From positions 1-46,460 of IMG/VR virus record IMGVR_UViG_3300034110_000369: 46,460 nt of DNA; one strand, given 5' to 3'. Below the pieces are notes generated by a model. It was not told where the DNA came from. It saw nothing but the letters and a program-made list of their open reading frames with translations, and searched no databases. A program made the position numbers and the translations under genes. Position 1 is the first letter of the stretch. Each line of letters starts with the position of its first letter. The stretch comes from a virus. Positions 28,946-37,998 of this stretch are shown piece by piece.

Positions 28946-31729
28946 TTACTCCGGTAATGATAAATCGTTTTTGTAAAAGTCAGGACTGTAGTTAGTCGCG
29001 TTAACCGTGATAATCTCACTGCCATCATCAGCAATGGTGCTTTCAATGGTTTGTGGCAACAGTGCAACCGACTGCCTTAATTGTTCTGACATTAATGTGA
29101 ATTTAGTGCGGTCACGGTTGTAACCATCATAAATCGGTTCAATCGGCAATGCTGATAATAATACACGGTATTTATCAACCTGCGTACATAGAATAGCCTC
29201 ACTGTTGTCGCCGTTTTCCTTGGTAAAAATAATGTAGTGGTCCTCACCAGCAGTAAAAAACACTGGTTCAGATAGCTCCACGGTAAGCCCTGTGACCTCG
29301 ATCACCTCACCATCGAATACACGGTAGCCGTCAGTTGTGTCGGCGCGTCTAGTGAATCTGGTGCCGTCTGGTGAATCAATGCGCTTACCAGGTATGATGT
29401 TTCGACCGAACTCGTCAAGCTCGAATTTAACAAACTCATTCTGGTAAATCTGTTTGTTGTAAATTCTGGCCCCGTAACGGTAAGCCTGCAATTTAGTGGT
29501 GCAACCTCTTAACTCTTTGCGAATAGGATTTCGGGCTGACCGGTCAGCAGGTATATAAATCGTGTCAGTGGTGCCAGTGTCGTTGCTCCGGTACGTGATT
29601 TCTACGCCGTCATGCTTTCTGGTGTAATCAGTGCGCCGGATCTCAGAACCAGGTATTTTATTCCTGCAAGTTACCTGCATTGACGAAACCAGTTGAGCCT
29701 TTTCAAAGAAGCAATCGTAAATACCGGCTTGTACGTAAGGAATACACATAACCGTTTCACAGACTAGCGTAAATGTGTCCTGTGCTGTCAGGTCATCGGT
29801 ATCGAAGTTATAGCCGAACTTGGCCATGTCAACTTGACCGAAATACGCAATAATTTCAGCTTTAGTCTGTGTGAACGAGTCAGCCGCAATGTTACTGAGT
29901 GACATACGGCCGATGAACGGATCTAACATCATGTGTATCAAAATCAGGTCAAAATCATTCGTGACATACGATTCAGCCGGACCTAATGCACCATTGCCGA
30001 GGTACTGTGTGATTTTACGTGTCAGAGTGACATTCTGTTTCCGTGATTTAATCAGTCGTGACTGACTGTTTGACGGAATTAAAACGTGCGCTGTGGTCAC
30101 GTCACCGAAACCTGTAGTTGAAACTGGTTCAAACGAATACAAGTCACGCCATTCAATTGTATCCACGTTACTGACACCACCATTTTTGTCACGCTCTGTC
30201 AGTCGTTCAGCACTGATTGTGCAACGGCTGTACGGTACAGTGAGTCTGACTGTTTTAAATACTGAGTTTCTGACACTATCGTTACTGGCGTAACTGACTG
30301 TATGTTCAACATCAGGACCAACATTATCAATGTCAGTAAACTTAACGCGAATGCTGGCGGTGATTTTAGTCTCTTGGTTATCGATCAGTTTATAAAATCC
30401 GTTGCTGCTGACAAAATTTAATAGCACTTCTGTTGCACCAGTTGGTACAAATATCGGACCCACTTCAGGATCGAACGGTACACCGGTTGCAGGTCTCCAA
30501 CGATTATCACCGACTGTTATCACATCATAAGTATGGCCACCGCCACCACCGCCACTGGTGTGCCTATCATACCAGACACCAGATAACATACGTGTGTCTG
30601 TAGTCCACTTATCAAGCCCGTTAGCAGTCGTTAATCTGATTGCATAGGACGGAGGCATGTAATACGAAACCAAGTTGTTTAATGCGGCTACGACTTCAGT
30701 CGGTGCATTGCTTGGTATTGATAATAATAAGCTGTTCCAGAATACTTCAACAACGGTGTAAACAAGCGTACCAGCAACACCGAGGTCTACGGGTGTAGTG
30801 ATAAGGTCAATGGTCTGTGACGATGAACCTTGATGGTCGAGATAGACTGAATAAGTACCATTTACACTGATGTAATACATATCCGCTAAACGTACTTCGT
30901 CACCTGGTTTAAAGAACTCAAGGAAGTCGAAGCCTTGCGGGATATAATAACCCTCCATTGCCAGATTAAAGCCTTGTTTACGAATGCGCCAGCTAACACC
31001 GGTTGTGTCACGGTCATTCGGTGGCGGCAATTCTGACGGGTTGAGGTCGTTAGATTGACGGTAAATACCGATAGGCTGATTAATTAATTCACCGATAGTT
31101 AACGACGGTGAACCGTTACCAGGGTGTGTACCAGGCTCATAAACATTGACGGCTGCACCATTAATATTCATGACAGGTGTGTCACCATCAAACCAGTTCT
31201 GTGCATTGATCTGATATTTACCACGACCCACACATAAAAACAAAACTTCAGTTTCTTGGTTGTTAACACCAATACGGTAAGGCACCTGCCACAACGGTGG
31301 AATGTGTTTAGTCACTGTACCAAATATATCGTCGATACGTTGGTTGATGCGAGGTTCGTTACTGGTGTCACCCAGTCGGTTTGTCGCTGACTGTTGTTTA
31401 CCGTTACCGCCCGCGTTAATCTGTGGCGCTTTCGGCATTAGCAATATAGTGGCTGCAAGTACCACTGCAAAAATCACCAGTGCTGTGGTGATAGGGTCAC
31501 GCGGTAACATTGAATCATGAGTGATAGCTACTGTGCCATCGTTAATATCTAGGAACTCACCGTCAGCAGTGCGCAGTTCATGACCTAGAATTTCCTCGTC
31601 AAAAAACCGTAAGTCTAGTAATTCTTCCCGAGTGCTGAACCGTGATAACAGAAACTCTGCCACAGTATTAAACTCGGCTGTGATTTCTGCCGGTTTAGTC
31701 GGATCAGGATAATATTTTATTTTGACCAT
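28946..31729 (-). CDS. Tail tip host-specificity protein (J-like), 927 aa
   Basis: Large central tail tip protein directly after the NlpC/P60-like protein, as in lambda. A hydrophobic segment (ITTALVIFAVVLAATILLMP, about residues 79-98) is typical of this J family. It is followed by ATNRLGDTSNEPRINQRIDD, the diagnostic start of the attachment domain, and fibronectin-like beta domains. It forms the tail tip hub and contacts the host. Ends 2 nt before the tailspike. Confidence 0.8.
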   Translation of the reverse strand: MVKIKYYPDPTKPAEITAEFNTVAEFLLSRFSTREELLDLRFFDEEILGHELRTADGEFLDINDGTVAITHDSMLPRDPITTALVIFAVVLAATILLMPKAPQINAGGNGKQQSATNRLGDTSNEPRINQRIDDIFGTVTKHIPPLWQVPYRIGVNNQETEVLFLCVGRGKYQINAQNWFDGDTPVMNINGAAVNVYEPGTHPGNGSPSLTIGELINQPIGIYRQSNDLNPSELPPPNDRDTTGVSWRIRKQGFNLAMEGYYIPQGFDFLEFFKPGDEVRLADMYYISVNGTYSVYLDHQGSSSQTIDLITTPVDLGVAGTLVYTVVEVFWNSLLLSIPSNAPTEVVAALNNLVSYYMPPSYAIRLTTANGLDKWTTDTRMLSGVWYDRHTSGGGGGGHTYDVITVGDNRWRPATGVPFDPEVGPIFVPTGATEVLLNFVSSNGFYKLIDNQETKITASIRVKFTDIDNVGPDVEHTVSYASNDSVRNSVFKTVRLTVPYSRCTISAERLTERDKNGGVSNVDTIEWRDLYSFEPVSTTGFGDVTTAHVLIPSNSQSRLIKSRKQNVTLTRKITQYLGNGALGPAESYVTNDFDLILIHMMLDPFIGRMSLSNIAADSFTQTKAEIIAYFGQVDMAKFGYNFDTDDLTAQDTFTLVCETVMCIPYVQAGIYDCFFEKAQLVSSMQVTCRNKIPGSEIRRTDYTRKHDGVEITYRSNDTGTTDTIYIPADRSARNPIRKELRGCTTKLQAYRYGARIYNKQIYQNEFVKFELDEFGRNIIPGKRIDSPDGTRFTRRADTTDGYRVFDGEVIEVTGLTVELSEPVFFTAGEDHYIIFTKENGDNSEAILCTQVDKYRVLLSALPIEPIYDGYNRDRTKFTLMSEQLRQSVALLPQTIESTIADDGSEIITVNATNYSPDFYKNDLSLPE

Positions 31730-32055
31730 TGCCAGAATCTAACCTCTTTATAATTTCTCTGTGTGACCGACAAGGGCCAATGAACCACTGAACCAGCGCG
31801 GTTGCCTATTTTGTGGTTATGATAAACACCATAATCAGCATAAACGCCAACGTGAGCATCCTTGTGCTGTTTCATAGTGACAAGACAATTCTCGACCGGT
31901 TCAGGTATTTCAACGAAATGTCGAGCCATCCACCGGCTAAATGATAGCTCGAAAACACTACCGTCAGGGATTTTAATACCAAGCTTTTCACGATACCATT
32001 CTGCGACAAAATGAGCGCAGTTATAGTTATGGTAATCGTAATGCTTTCCAATCAT
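31717..32055 (-). CDS. NlpC/P60-type tail tip peptidase, 112 aa
   Basis: Residues 9-20 (HNYNCAHFVAEW) hold the catalytic Cys (C13), and DAHVGVYADYGVYHNH the His (H68). This is the papain-like NlpC/P60 fold; in lambda the K protein fills this place. It cleaves peptidoglycan cross-links during DNA entry. Overlaps genes on both sides. Confidence 0.75.
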   Translation of the reverse strand: MIGKHYDYHNYNCAHFVAEWYREKLGIKIPDGSVFELSFSRWMARHFVEIPEPVENCLVTMKQHKDAHVGVYADYGVYHNHKIGNRAGSVVHWPLSVTQRNYKEVRFWQWSK

Positions 32056-32573
32056 ATAAAACCTTTCAGCATCGGCACACGGCTGATGGTTGCGATTTCA
32101 CCAGTCGCACTATCGTTGGCAGGCTTACTAGATATACGAATGGTACTGCTGTAATTCTCACTGTTTCGGGTAATGTCTCTGACATATGTCGTGACCACAC
32201 TACCTTGAACATTACTGAAAGTACCGTCAGCATAACGGATATACACCCGTGACTGAACGTACTGACTGTCAGGATCATGCACGTTCGGATTAAAATTAGC
32301 CTGTTCAGCGGCCAGAATATCGTTCACTTGGCTGACAATCACATTCCGCTCGTAATTCAGATCAGCATTACTACTGGCGCGACTTAGTGACATCGGCGCA
32401 TATTCAGCGTCAACGTATACACCGGTTTCTAACCTGACACGGATAGTTTCGGTAAACACGTTTTGCAGATAGTAGACGCGACTAAACCAAGGTGCATGAA
32501 TGCTTGCGACCTCAAATTCAGTCGTGACCACCGGTGCCGAAGCGTACAGTTTTCTCAATTCTTCACTATTCAA
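32052..32573 (-). CDS. DUF1833-like minor tail protein, 173 aa
   Basis: Located between the tape-measure-proximal minor tail protein and the tail tip peptidase, the usual place for DUF1833 proteins. Beta-rich N-terminus (LYASAPVVTTEFEVASIHAP) and mixed tail. Likely part of the distal tail ring. Coupled by 4- to 8-nt overlaps. Family call is moderate. Confidence 0.6.
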   Translation of the reverse strand: MNSEELRKLYASAPVVTTEFEVASIHAPWFSRVYYLQNVFTETIRVRLETGVYVDAEYAPMSLSRASSNADLNYERNVIVSQVNDILAAEQANFNPNVHDPDSQYVQSRVYIRYADGTFSNVQGSVVTTYVRDITRNSENYSSTIRISSKPANDSATGEIATISRVPMLKGFI

Positions 32574-33063
32574 TTGGCATTAACTCCACGATGTCATGTA
32601 AATACAGAAACAACCCCATGACTTCAACGCCAACCGACTGGTACAAATTAAACAGTAGGTCATCGGCTTCACGGTCACGAACTGAGTAAATCTCCATGGT
32701 CATCGTCGCGTTGGAGTCTTTCGCTGTGACCTCAGAGAAATTAACTTCACTGATGATCTGAACCACGTAAGGCTCTACAATTGGCCTGTCAGCCTGCAAA
32801 TGACAGATGAACCGTTTACCCTGGTTACGTTCAACAAACAGTTCAAAATAATCCTGGTGCGCCTGTGTCTCAAGATAAAAGCTAACTTCAGCAATATGTG
32901 TTGTGCCGAAGTATTTACGACGCTGACGCATTGCACCGCCAGCAGTATCACTACGCACTACACCTGACTGTTTCGACCGACTGTAATCGACGGCAAGCGG
33001 TATCATTGGTTCACCGCCGAACGTCAGGACGTCAAGGCCGGTTAAATCACCTTTAGTTGCCAT
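32566..33063 (-). CDS. Minor tail protein, distal-tail type, 165 aa
   Basis: GGAGG ribosome binding site; follows the tape measure gene with an 11-nt overlap. N-terminus MATKGDLTGLDVLTFGGEPM and the sequence AEVSFYLETQAHQDYFELFV fit a minor tail protein of the M/DUF-type found in this position. No enzymatic motif. Confidence 0.6.
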   Translation of the reverse strand: MATKGDLTGLDVLTFGGEPMIPLAVDYSRSKQSGVVRSDTAGGAMRQRRKYFGTTHIAEVSFYLETQAHQDYFELFVERNQGKRFICHLQADRPIVEPYVVQIISEVNFSEVTAKDSNATMTMEIYSVRDREADDLLFNLYQSVGVEVMGLFLYLHDIVELMPIE

Positions 33064-35479
33064 TATTCAAATTCCTCCCCACGTTATAATTTGACCGCAT
33101 TGACCGCGCAGCTTTGCTGTTAGGATTAGCGATTGCACTGCTAACACCTGTGTCAATGTTCTGGTCAAACACCTGCTTAGCGATTATCTTAACTTCTTCA
33201 GGGCTGATCTGTCTAACATCGTACTGAGCGCCTTTGATATTATTTTCAATACTGACCTTCATGTTAACAGCGGTGCCGCCAGCATTACCGGCATTATCCA
33301 GTAGTTTAGCAGTGTCCTCGCGGCTAGTAACTCGGGCTGGACCTTTGACAAGCATACCGTTGACAAGCTCGTCACCGTATTCAGAAACGATACCGAACTG
33401 ACCGGCAGGCACGTTACCGCCTTCGTCAAATGCACCTGCAATGGTGACACCCATGATGGCACCAGCTTGAGCTGCACCAATTGCTAAACCAGTGGTGATC
33501 ATTGCTGGTGCTGCGAGTGGAAACATTGCCGCCAGTTGTGAACCTAACGAAATACCAGCAATAACAGCATTTGCCGCTGCAATCGTTTGTGAGATAACAA
33601 ACATCGCTTTCTGTGCTGCATTCATGTCTTTGGTACGGTTACGGACGTCAGCAGCGCCATTACTCATTAAATCAACCAGGCTTGTCATTTGTTGCGCGGC
33701 CATGCCGAATAGCGCCAACTGGTTCTGATAACTCTGTAAGTTCAGTTGGTCCATAACACTGTTATGTCGAGCTATTTCGCCTTCGATTAAAGCATTAATT
33801 CTGGCCCGTTCTTCGAATTGACTTTCGTGTAAGGCGTTGGCTTGTTCGGCCAGCGTAATCATGTTACGTGCGTAAAGCTGCGTTTCAGCGCCTTCAGGAT
33901 CTTCGGTTCGACGCTGTTTAATTTGAGCGTTTTCTATCAGACGGCGGATGCGTTCCCGTTTATCATACTCTTTTGTTACTTCTTCAGTTTTCCATGCTTC
34001 TAAAGCTGCATAGGATTCGGCGGCTTGGGTGTCAACTGAACCAACTCGCTTAACATGGTCGTCAATAATAGCTTTCTGGCGGTCATATTCCTGATCGACA
34101 GTGTTAGTTTTTTTAACGATGTTACTGTAGAAGTTCTGAAATTCCTTATCAAGCTCAGTAGCCTGCCACTGGTCAAGTGCGGCATACGCGGCTTTTGCAT
34201 CTTCATTGGTTTTGCCGATATGTTTAACATAATCGTCAATGATAGCTTTACGCCTGTCATACTCTTGCTGTGTTGATTCAGTTTGTTTTACCAAGCTTTG
34301 ATATTCGGATTCAAAAGCCTTTGTTATTTCGTCAATTGCGTCAACAGCGTTTTTACTGATCGGTTCCCAACCATTGGCCGTGTCTTTCAGTATTTCTTTA
34401 CCTTTGGACAATTCGTAAAACTGGTCTAATAGTTTTTGTTTCAGGTCATCTAAACCGGCTTCAGCGCCTTTGGCTTTCGGATTAATCATTGCTATTGCGT
34501 CAGCAAAATCTGACAATGAAGTGTCCGTAACTTCTTCTTTTAAATTTTTTATTGCCCGTTGAAATTCAATATAATTATCGGCAGACCCTAAACCAAGTGC
34601 TTCACGCAAAGTGCCGCCGAATGGTTTCATGTCCTGAATTTCTTTACTGATTACTTTTAGACTTTCAGCCTGAGCCTTTAAAACACCACCTTGAGCCAAT
34701 CGCAATTGTTCATCGGCAGCACGTTTACTGTACTGTGCCAGTTCATTTAACTTACTGCTTAATTCGGTGACACCTTCAGCATTGACTGTCAGATACTTGC
34801 TGTATTCTTCAGTCAATTTGTTCAATCGGTCCAAGGCACCGGCCGCACTGTTCATTGAGGTATATAATGCACCACCGATAACACCTGCGATTGCGATCAC
34901 GGCACCGAGTACAGCACCTGTTGGGCCAAAAGCTGATGCAAACTGTGACGCCTGCTGTGAAAACACGACAAAGCCTGACGTACCCATTTGCAATTGCACG
35001 ATAGTATCTTGTAATTGCCAACCGGCGTTCTGTGCTGTACCACGTAGATCACGAAACGAACCTGAAGTATCGTCAACAGCCCCACGCATCTGCTGATATT
35101 GCTGGACAGCCTGTAATACCTGCTGTTTCTGTGCTTCGGTAGCATTAGAACCAAGGCGCTGAACGGCGTTTAATTGTTCAATTTCGTCAGCAGTTTTACC
35201 GACCATCGCGGCCATGTTTTTGTATTGTTCAGTGATGTTTTCAGTGAGTTTATTATTTCGCTCGAACTGATTCGCAACCAGTCTGGCCTGTTGCGCTAAC
35301 TCTTTTTTGCTCTGCACGGTTTTATAAGTGACAGTGGCATTCTGACCTAACTGGTTGTTTAATTCGGCAACAGTGGCGTCAGCGTCTTTGACAGCTTTGG
35401 TAAATGTCCTGACGCCAGTAATACCATCGGCACCGTTGAACTCTAATTGAAACGTGGTTGAGCGAAGTACATTACTCAT
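33053..35479 (-). CDS. Tape measure protein, 808 aa
   Basis: Long coiled-coil protein with hydrophobic segments near residues 185-210 (GAVLGAVIAIAGVIGGALYT) and near residue 650-690. C-terminal AFDEGGNVPAGQFGIVSEYG and NGMLVKGPARVTSRE are classic for lambda-type tape measures. An internal repeat is visible: TQQEYDRRKAIIDDYVKHIG and VDQEYDRQKAIIDDHVKRVG, about 60 residues apart, each followed by AAYAALDQW/ESYAALEAW. From the known rule of about 0.15 nm per residue the tail should be about 120 nm long. ATGA overlap with the gene before. Confidence 0.88.
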   Translation of the reverse strand: MSNVLRSTTFQLEFNGADGITGVRTFTKAVKDADATVAELNNQLGQNATVTYKTVQSKKELAQQARLVANQFERNNKLTENITEQYKNMAAMVGKTADEIEQLNAVQRLGSNATEAQKQQVLQAVQQYQQMRGAVDDTSGSFRDLRGTAQNAGWQLQDTIVQLQMGTSGFVVFSQQASQFASAFGPTGAVLGAVIAIAGVIGGALYTSMNSAAGALDRLNKLTEEYSKYLTVNAEGVTELSSKLNELAQYSKRAADEQLRLAQGGVLKAQAESLKVISKEIQDMKPFGGTLREALGLGSADNYIEFQRAIKNLKEEVTDTSLSDFADAIAMINPKAKGAEAGLDDLKQKLLDQFYELSKGKEILKDTANGWEPISKNAVDAIDEITKAFESEYQSLVKQTESTQQEYDRRKAIIDDYVKHIGKTNEDAKAAYAALDQWQATELDKEFQNFYSNIVKKTNTVDQEYDRQKAIIDDHVKRVGSVDTQAAESYAALEAWKTEEVTKEYDKRERIRRLIENAQIKQRRTEDPEGAETQLYARNMITLAEQANALHESQFEERARINALIEGEIARHNSVMDQLNLQSYQNQLALFGMAAQQMTSLVDLMSNGAADVRNRTKDMNAAQKAMFVISQTIAAANAVIAGISLGSQLAAMFPLAAPAMITTGLAIGAAQAGAIMGVTIAGAFDEGGNVPAGQFGIVSEYGDELVNGMLVKGPARVTSREDTAKLLDNAGNAGGTAVNMKVSIENNIKGAQYDVRQISPEEVKIIAKQVFDQNIDTGVSSAIANPNSKAARSMRSNYNVGRNLNNGN

Positions 35480-36030
35480 TTGATTTTATCCACCAGGCTA
35501 TTAAACTTAATTTTAAACTGCTCGTTTTGCTCGTCAATCGAGCCATAAAACGCATTGGCAAGAAATGGTTTTGCCGCTATCTGGATCAGTTCCTCGTCAG
35601 AGTATTCCTGACCTTTCTGTTTACGACCACCAGACTTTAATCGTGATGTACCGTATTCGACCCAATAAGCTATCTGTGCTGCGTTCAGGTCAGCGTTTCT
35701 TACTTTACCTTCAGCGTCCATTGTCGTGGTGAATATCTTACCGTGTGCAGCGGCCACAGCGTCCATATGATAAACACCCATCGTGCCCACGACGGTATGA
35801 GGGTCAGATTTACTGAATGCGTTCGACTTACCTATGGAGTCATAAACGTAACCGCCAGCCTGCCCACCGACCATAGATACCCAATTTTGCCGGATGCGCT
35901 CGAGTACAGGTTCTTGCATTGCATTGACAGACTCACGGATTATTGGGTCGAACTGATCCGCCAGCTTTTCTAAATAACTGGCGATTTCAGTGAGGCCTGT
36001 ATTTTTGACACTGACAAAACCACGGGGCAC
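35476..36030 (-). CDS. HK97 gp10-like neck/tail protein, 184 aa
   Basis: Residues 10-35 (TGLTEIASYLEKLADQFDPI) and 130-165 (IAYWVEYGTSRLKSGGRKQK; AAKPFLANAF) match the HK97-gp10-like family (helical start, then YVEYGTS...PFLxxA). In most phages this gene lies between head closure and tail terminator genes. Here it is between the tail chaperones and the tape measure, while its usual place (37663-37666) is empty. It may still serve the neck, or have taken a tail role. Confidence 0.65.
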   Translation of the reverse strand: MPRGFVSVKNTGLTEIASYLEKLADQFDPIIRESVNAMQEPVLERIRQNWVSMVGGQAGGYVYDSIGKSNAFSKSDPHTVVGTMGVYHMDAVAAAHGKIFTTTMDAEGKVRNADLNAAQIAYWVEYGTSRLKSGGRKQKGQEYSDEELIQIAAKPFLANAFYGSIDEQNEQFKIKFNSLVDKIK

Positions 36031-36033
36031 GAG

Positions 36034-36635
36034 TTAATCTCCAAATAGTCGCCTGAATTGCGCTTTACTTTCTTCAACCGTAACTGTAGCAGGATTGCGC
36101 TTTTCAATGATAGGTTTGTCTTTGGGTGTGATAGAAAAAAATAAAGACCAGTATTCAAGTTCAGATGCGGGCCACCGCATTACCTCAAATACTGGCCTTC
36201 TAAGGTGCATGCAAATTTTACGCACCAAGAGCATATACCCGTCGCTTAGGAGTCGCTTTTTTTTTCCTTGAGCGATTCCACTGGTTTGGCGGGGTTTAGC
36301 TCACCATTGGCAGACATTAGCGCTTCAAGTGTTTCACGTTTGACTGTTGCATGAAAACTGTCTAACTGGTCCTCTTTCAGTAAAAAATCACCGGTGTCAG
36401 GGCAGATCATTACTGACATAAGACTTGCGCAAACCATTAGTGCTGTAAGCCTAATGTTATCAAGACCTTTTCTTTTCATGATTTCTGCATGCAACCGGTT
36501 CTCACGAACACAACCGGCAACTGTAATTTCAGTAACCATAATTTCAGCATCCTGACCGAACTGTGGTACTGAAACCAATAAGGTTTTACGCTTAGTGATT
36601 TCTTCTGATGTTAAATTTAGCGACTTTAAAATCAT
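36034..36635 (-). CDS. Tail assembly chaperone, frameshifted G-T fusion, 200 aa
   Basis: Product of -1 frameshifting on the A9 run (36265-36257 on the minus strand) near the end of the 129-aa gene. Reading continues as KRLLSDGYMLLVRK, then ELEYWSLFFSITPKDKPIIE and ends RRLFGD at 36034. This equals lambda gpGT, which loads on the tape measure and recruits the major tail protein. The extension has no good start of its own, which supports the fusion. Confidence 0.8.
36246..36635 (-). CDS. Tail assembly chaperone G, 129 aa
   Basis: Directly follows the major tail protein. Helical product (EITKRKTLLVSVPQFGQDAE) ending KEKKSDS just after the slippery run. Made in excess over the frameshifted form, as known for lambda gpG. 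Not part of the finished virion. Overlaps the major tail gene by 4 nt. Confidence 0.82.
   Translation of the reverse strand: MILKSLNLTSEEITKRKTLLVSVPQFGQDAEIMVTEITVAGCVRENRLHAEIMKRKGLDNIRLTALMVCASLMSVMICPDTGDFLLKEDQLDSFHATVKRETLEALMSANGELNPAKPVESLKEKKSDS
36257..36265 (-). promoter_or_regulatory. Slippery site for -1 programmed frameshift
   Basis: Nine consecutive A on the coding strand: GAA AAA AAA AGC in the zero frame. Two Lys codons in P and A sites can both slip back by one. The -1 frame is open for 74 further codons, whereas the zero frame stops 9 nt after the run. Confidence 0.8.
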
Positions 36636-37297
36636 GATAAAGTTACCGCCAATGAACCAACAACGCCACGAACTTCAGCGGTAATGGTTGCAGTACCTGC
36701 TGCGACTTTAGTCACTAAACCAGATGCGCTAACGGTTGCTTTAGCGGTGTCACTTGATTTCCAAGTCACAGTACCGATTTCAGCGGCGTTCAATAACGGC
36801 ACGGTTTCGATTGATAACTGAGAACTCGTAGTAATTGCGGCAGTACCACTAACCGTTACGGTCCATACTGGACGGCTATTCTGTTTACCGGCCACTTCCC
36901 ATAATTTCCAATCTTCCTGAGTGCCGTCAGTAATTTTAAACCCAAGGGATTTAAACAGGAAACCTGCAACAGTGTTATCAGGCCATTTGATCCGCATGTT
37001 AAATTCTTCTTCATTGCGGCAACGCTGAATAAACGCCTGTTGTAGCACGTATTCGTCATAGTATTCATCGCCTGATTGTTGAGGCGGAATATATTGACCT
37101 TGCAAGTTTTTATCAGGTGCATCGCGCAGACCAGAACCATAGCGCTTCATTCGGTCAGCTAATGTTGTTTTTTCTTTCGGTTCGGACATTTCGCCTGTCT
37201 CACCGATACTGGTGAGCTTTGGCGCAATAGCCCATACACCAGGTGCTGTTTCGTGTTCAGCGACAGTACCCGCGAGTAATGTTACATCTTCTGCCAT
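36632..37297 (-). CDS. Major tail protein with C-terminal Ig-like domain, 221 aa
   Basis: N-terminal part (residues 1-150; GVWAIAPKLTSIGETGEMSE and EFNMRIKWPDNTVAGFLFKS) fits a siphovirus tail tube protein. Residues 155-221 (TVTWKSSDTAKATVSASGLV and GTATITAEVRG) are a BIG_2 (Ig-like) domain of the kind that decorates tail tubes in lambda gpV. Position before the G/GT genes supports the call. GGGG ribosome binding site. Confidence 0.8.
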   Translation of the reverse strand: MAEDVTLLAGTVAEHETAPGVWAIAPKLTSIGETGEMSEPKEKTTLADRMKRYGSGLRDAPDKNLQGQYIPPQQSGDEYYDEYVLQQAFIQRCRNEEEFNMRIKWPDNTVAGFLFKSLGFKITDGTQEDWKLWEVAGKQNSRPVWTVTVSGTAAITTSSQLSIETVPLLNAAEIGTVTWKSSDTAKATVSASGLVTKVAAGTATITAEVRGVVGSLAVTLS

Positions 37298-37306
37298 GAT
37301 AGACCC

Positions 37307-37666
37307 CTATTTTGGATAAACGGTGACGTCAATAAACGCCCGTTGATGCGGTTCAGTCGGTGCCTTTGGCTCTACTAAAGTCAATTGCACAAACAATTTT
37401 TGAAAATACTGGTTGCTAGTATTGTCCAGTAATTCTACAGCGTCAATGGTTTGCTGTAAATGCTGTACGGTGTCGATAACCGTGATACGCCAGTTAGACA
37501 GCCGTTTGGTCTTGCTGCCTGCCAGAACTCGGCTACTGCTATGTGATACGTTATACAAAGCAATTGCAGGTACTGCCGCGTTACTAGGCACCACACCAGA
37601 ATAAACGCCAACGCCTGGCAAGGCCGTTTTTAACGTGGCGATCAGTTCGTTAACCGTGGTTGTCAT
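37307..37666 (-). CDS. Tail terminator / completion protein, 119 aa
   Basis: Starts MTTTVNELIATLKTALPGVG, similar to DUF3168/gpU-type tail terminators, followed by a beta-sheet (NWRITVIDTVQHLQQTIDAV). Caps the tail tube before joining to the head. Overlaps the head closure gene by 4 nt. Confidence 0.65.
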   Translation of the reverse strand: MTTTVNELIATLKTALPGVGVYSGVVPSNAAVPAIALYNVSHSSSRVLAGSKTKRLSNWRITVIDTVQHLQQTIDAVELLDNTSNQYFQKLFVQLTLVEPKAPTEPHQRAFIDVTVYPK

Positions 37667-37998
37667 GTGTCACGCTCCACCTTGGCTGTGATAATCATGG
37701 CCTGTCTGGTTGCACCTGGTCTGACATGCTGGATTTTATAGACGATACCTGTCTGCATGTCACGCAACCAACCGGCATTGACTGCACGGTCATCAAAATA
37801 CATCAGGCAAGTAATGACCTCACTGGTTAATGTCTCACCCATCTGGACAAGCTGTGAACCGTTTTTAACGTCAATGTCAGCCCATGCCTGAAACAACGGC
37901 GTCAGCGGTAACGGTTGACCGTATTCGTCTGATCCGCTTGGTTGAGTCATAAACTCGACAGGTCCACGTAACCGGCCTGGATTTAAGTTAAACTCCAT
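37663..37998 (-). CDS. Head closure protein (phage head-tail joining), 111 aa
   Basis: NPGRLRGPVEFMTQPSGSDE ... AWADIDVKNGSQLVQMGETL matches the Phage_H_T_join family (HK97 gp7/SPP1 gp16 type). The characteristic RDMQTGIVYKIQHVRPG follows. Plugs the connector after packaging. Overlaps the gene before by 11 nt. Confidence 0.75.
   Translation of the reverse strand: MEFNLNPGRLRGPVEFMTQPSGSDEYGQPLPLTPLFQAWADIDVKNGSQLVQMGETLTSEVITCLMYFDDRAVNAGWLRDMQTGIVYKIQHVRPGATRQAMIITAKVERDT

Noticed and set aside
35970-36158. Separate small minus-strand gene overlapping the chaperone extension
   Set aside because: It is another frame of the G-T extension with no ribosome binding site and poor protein-like composition.
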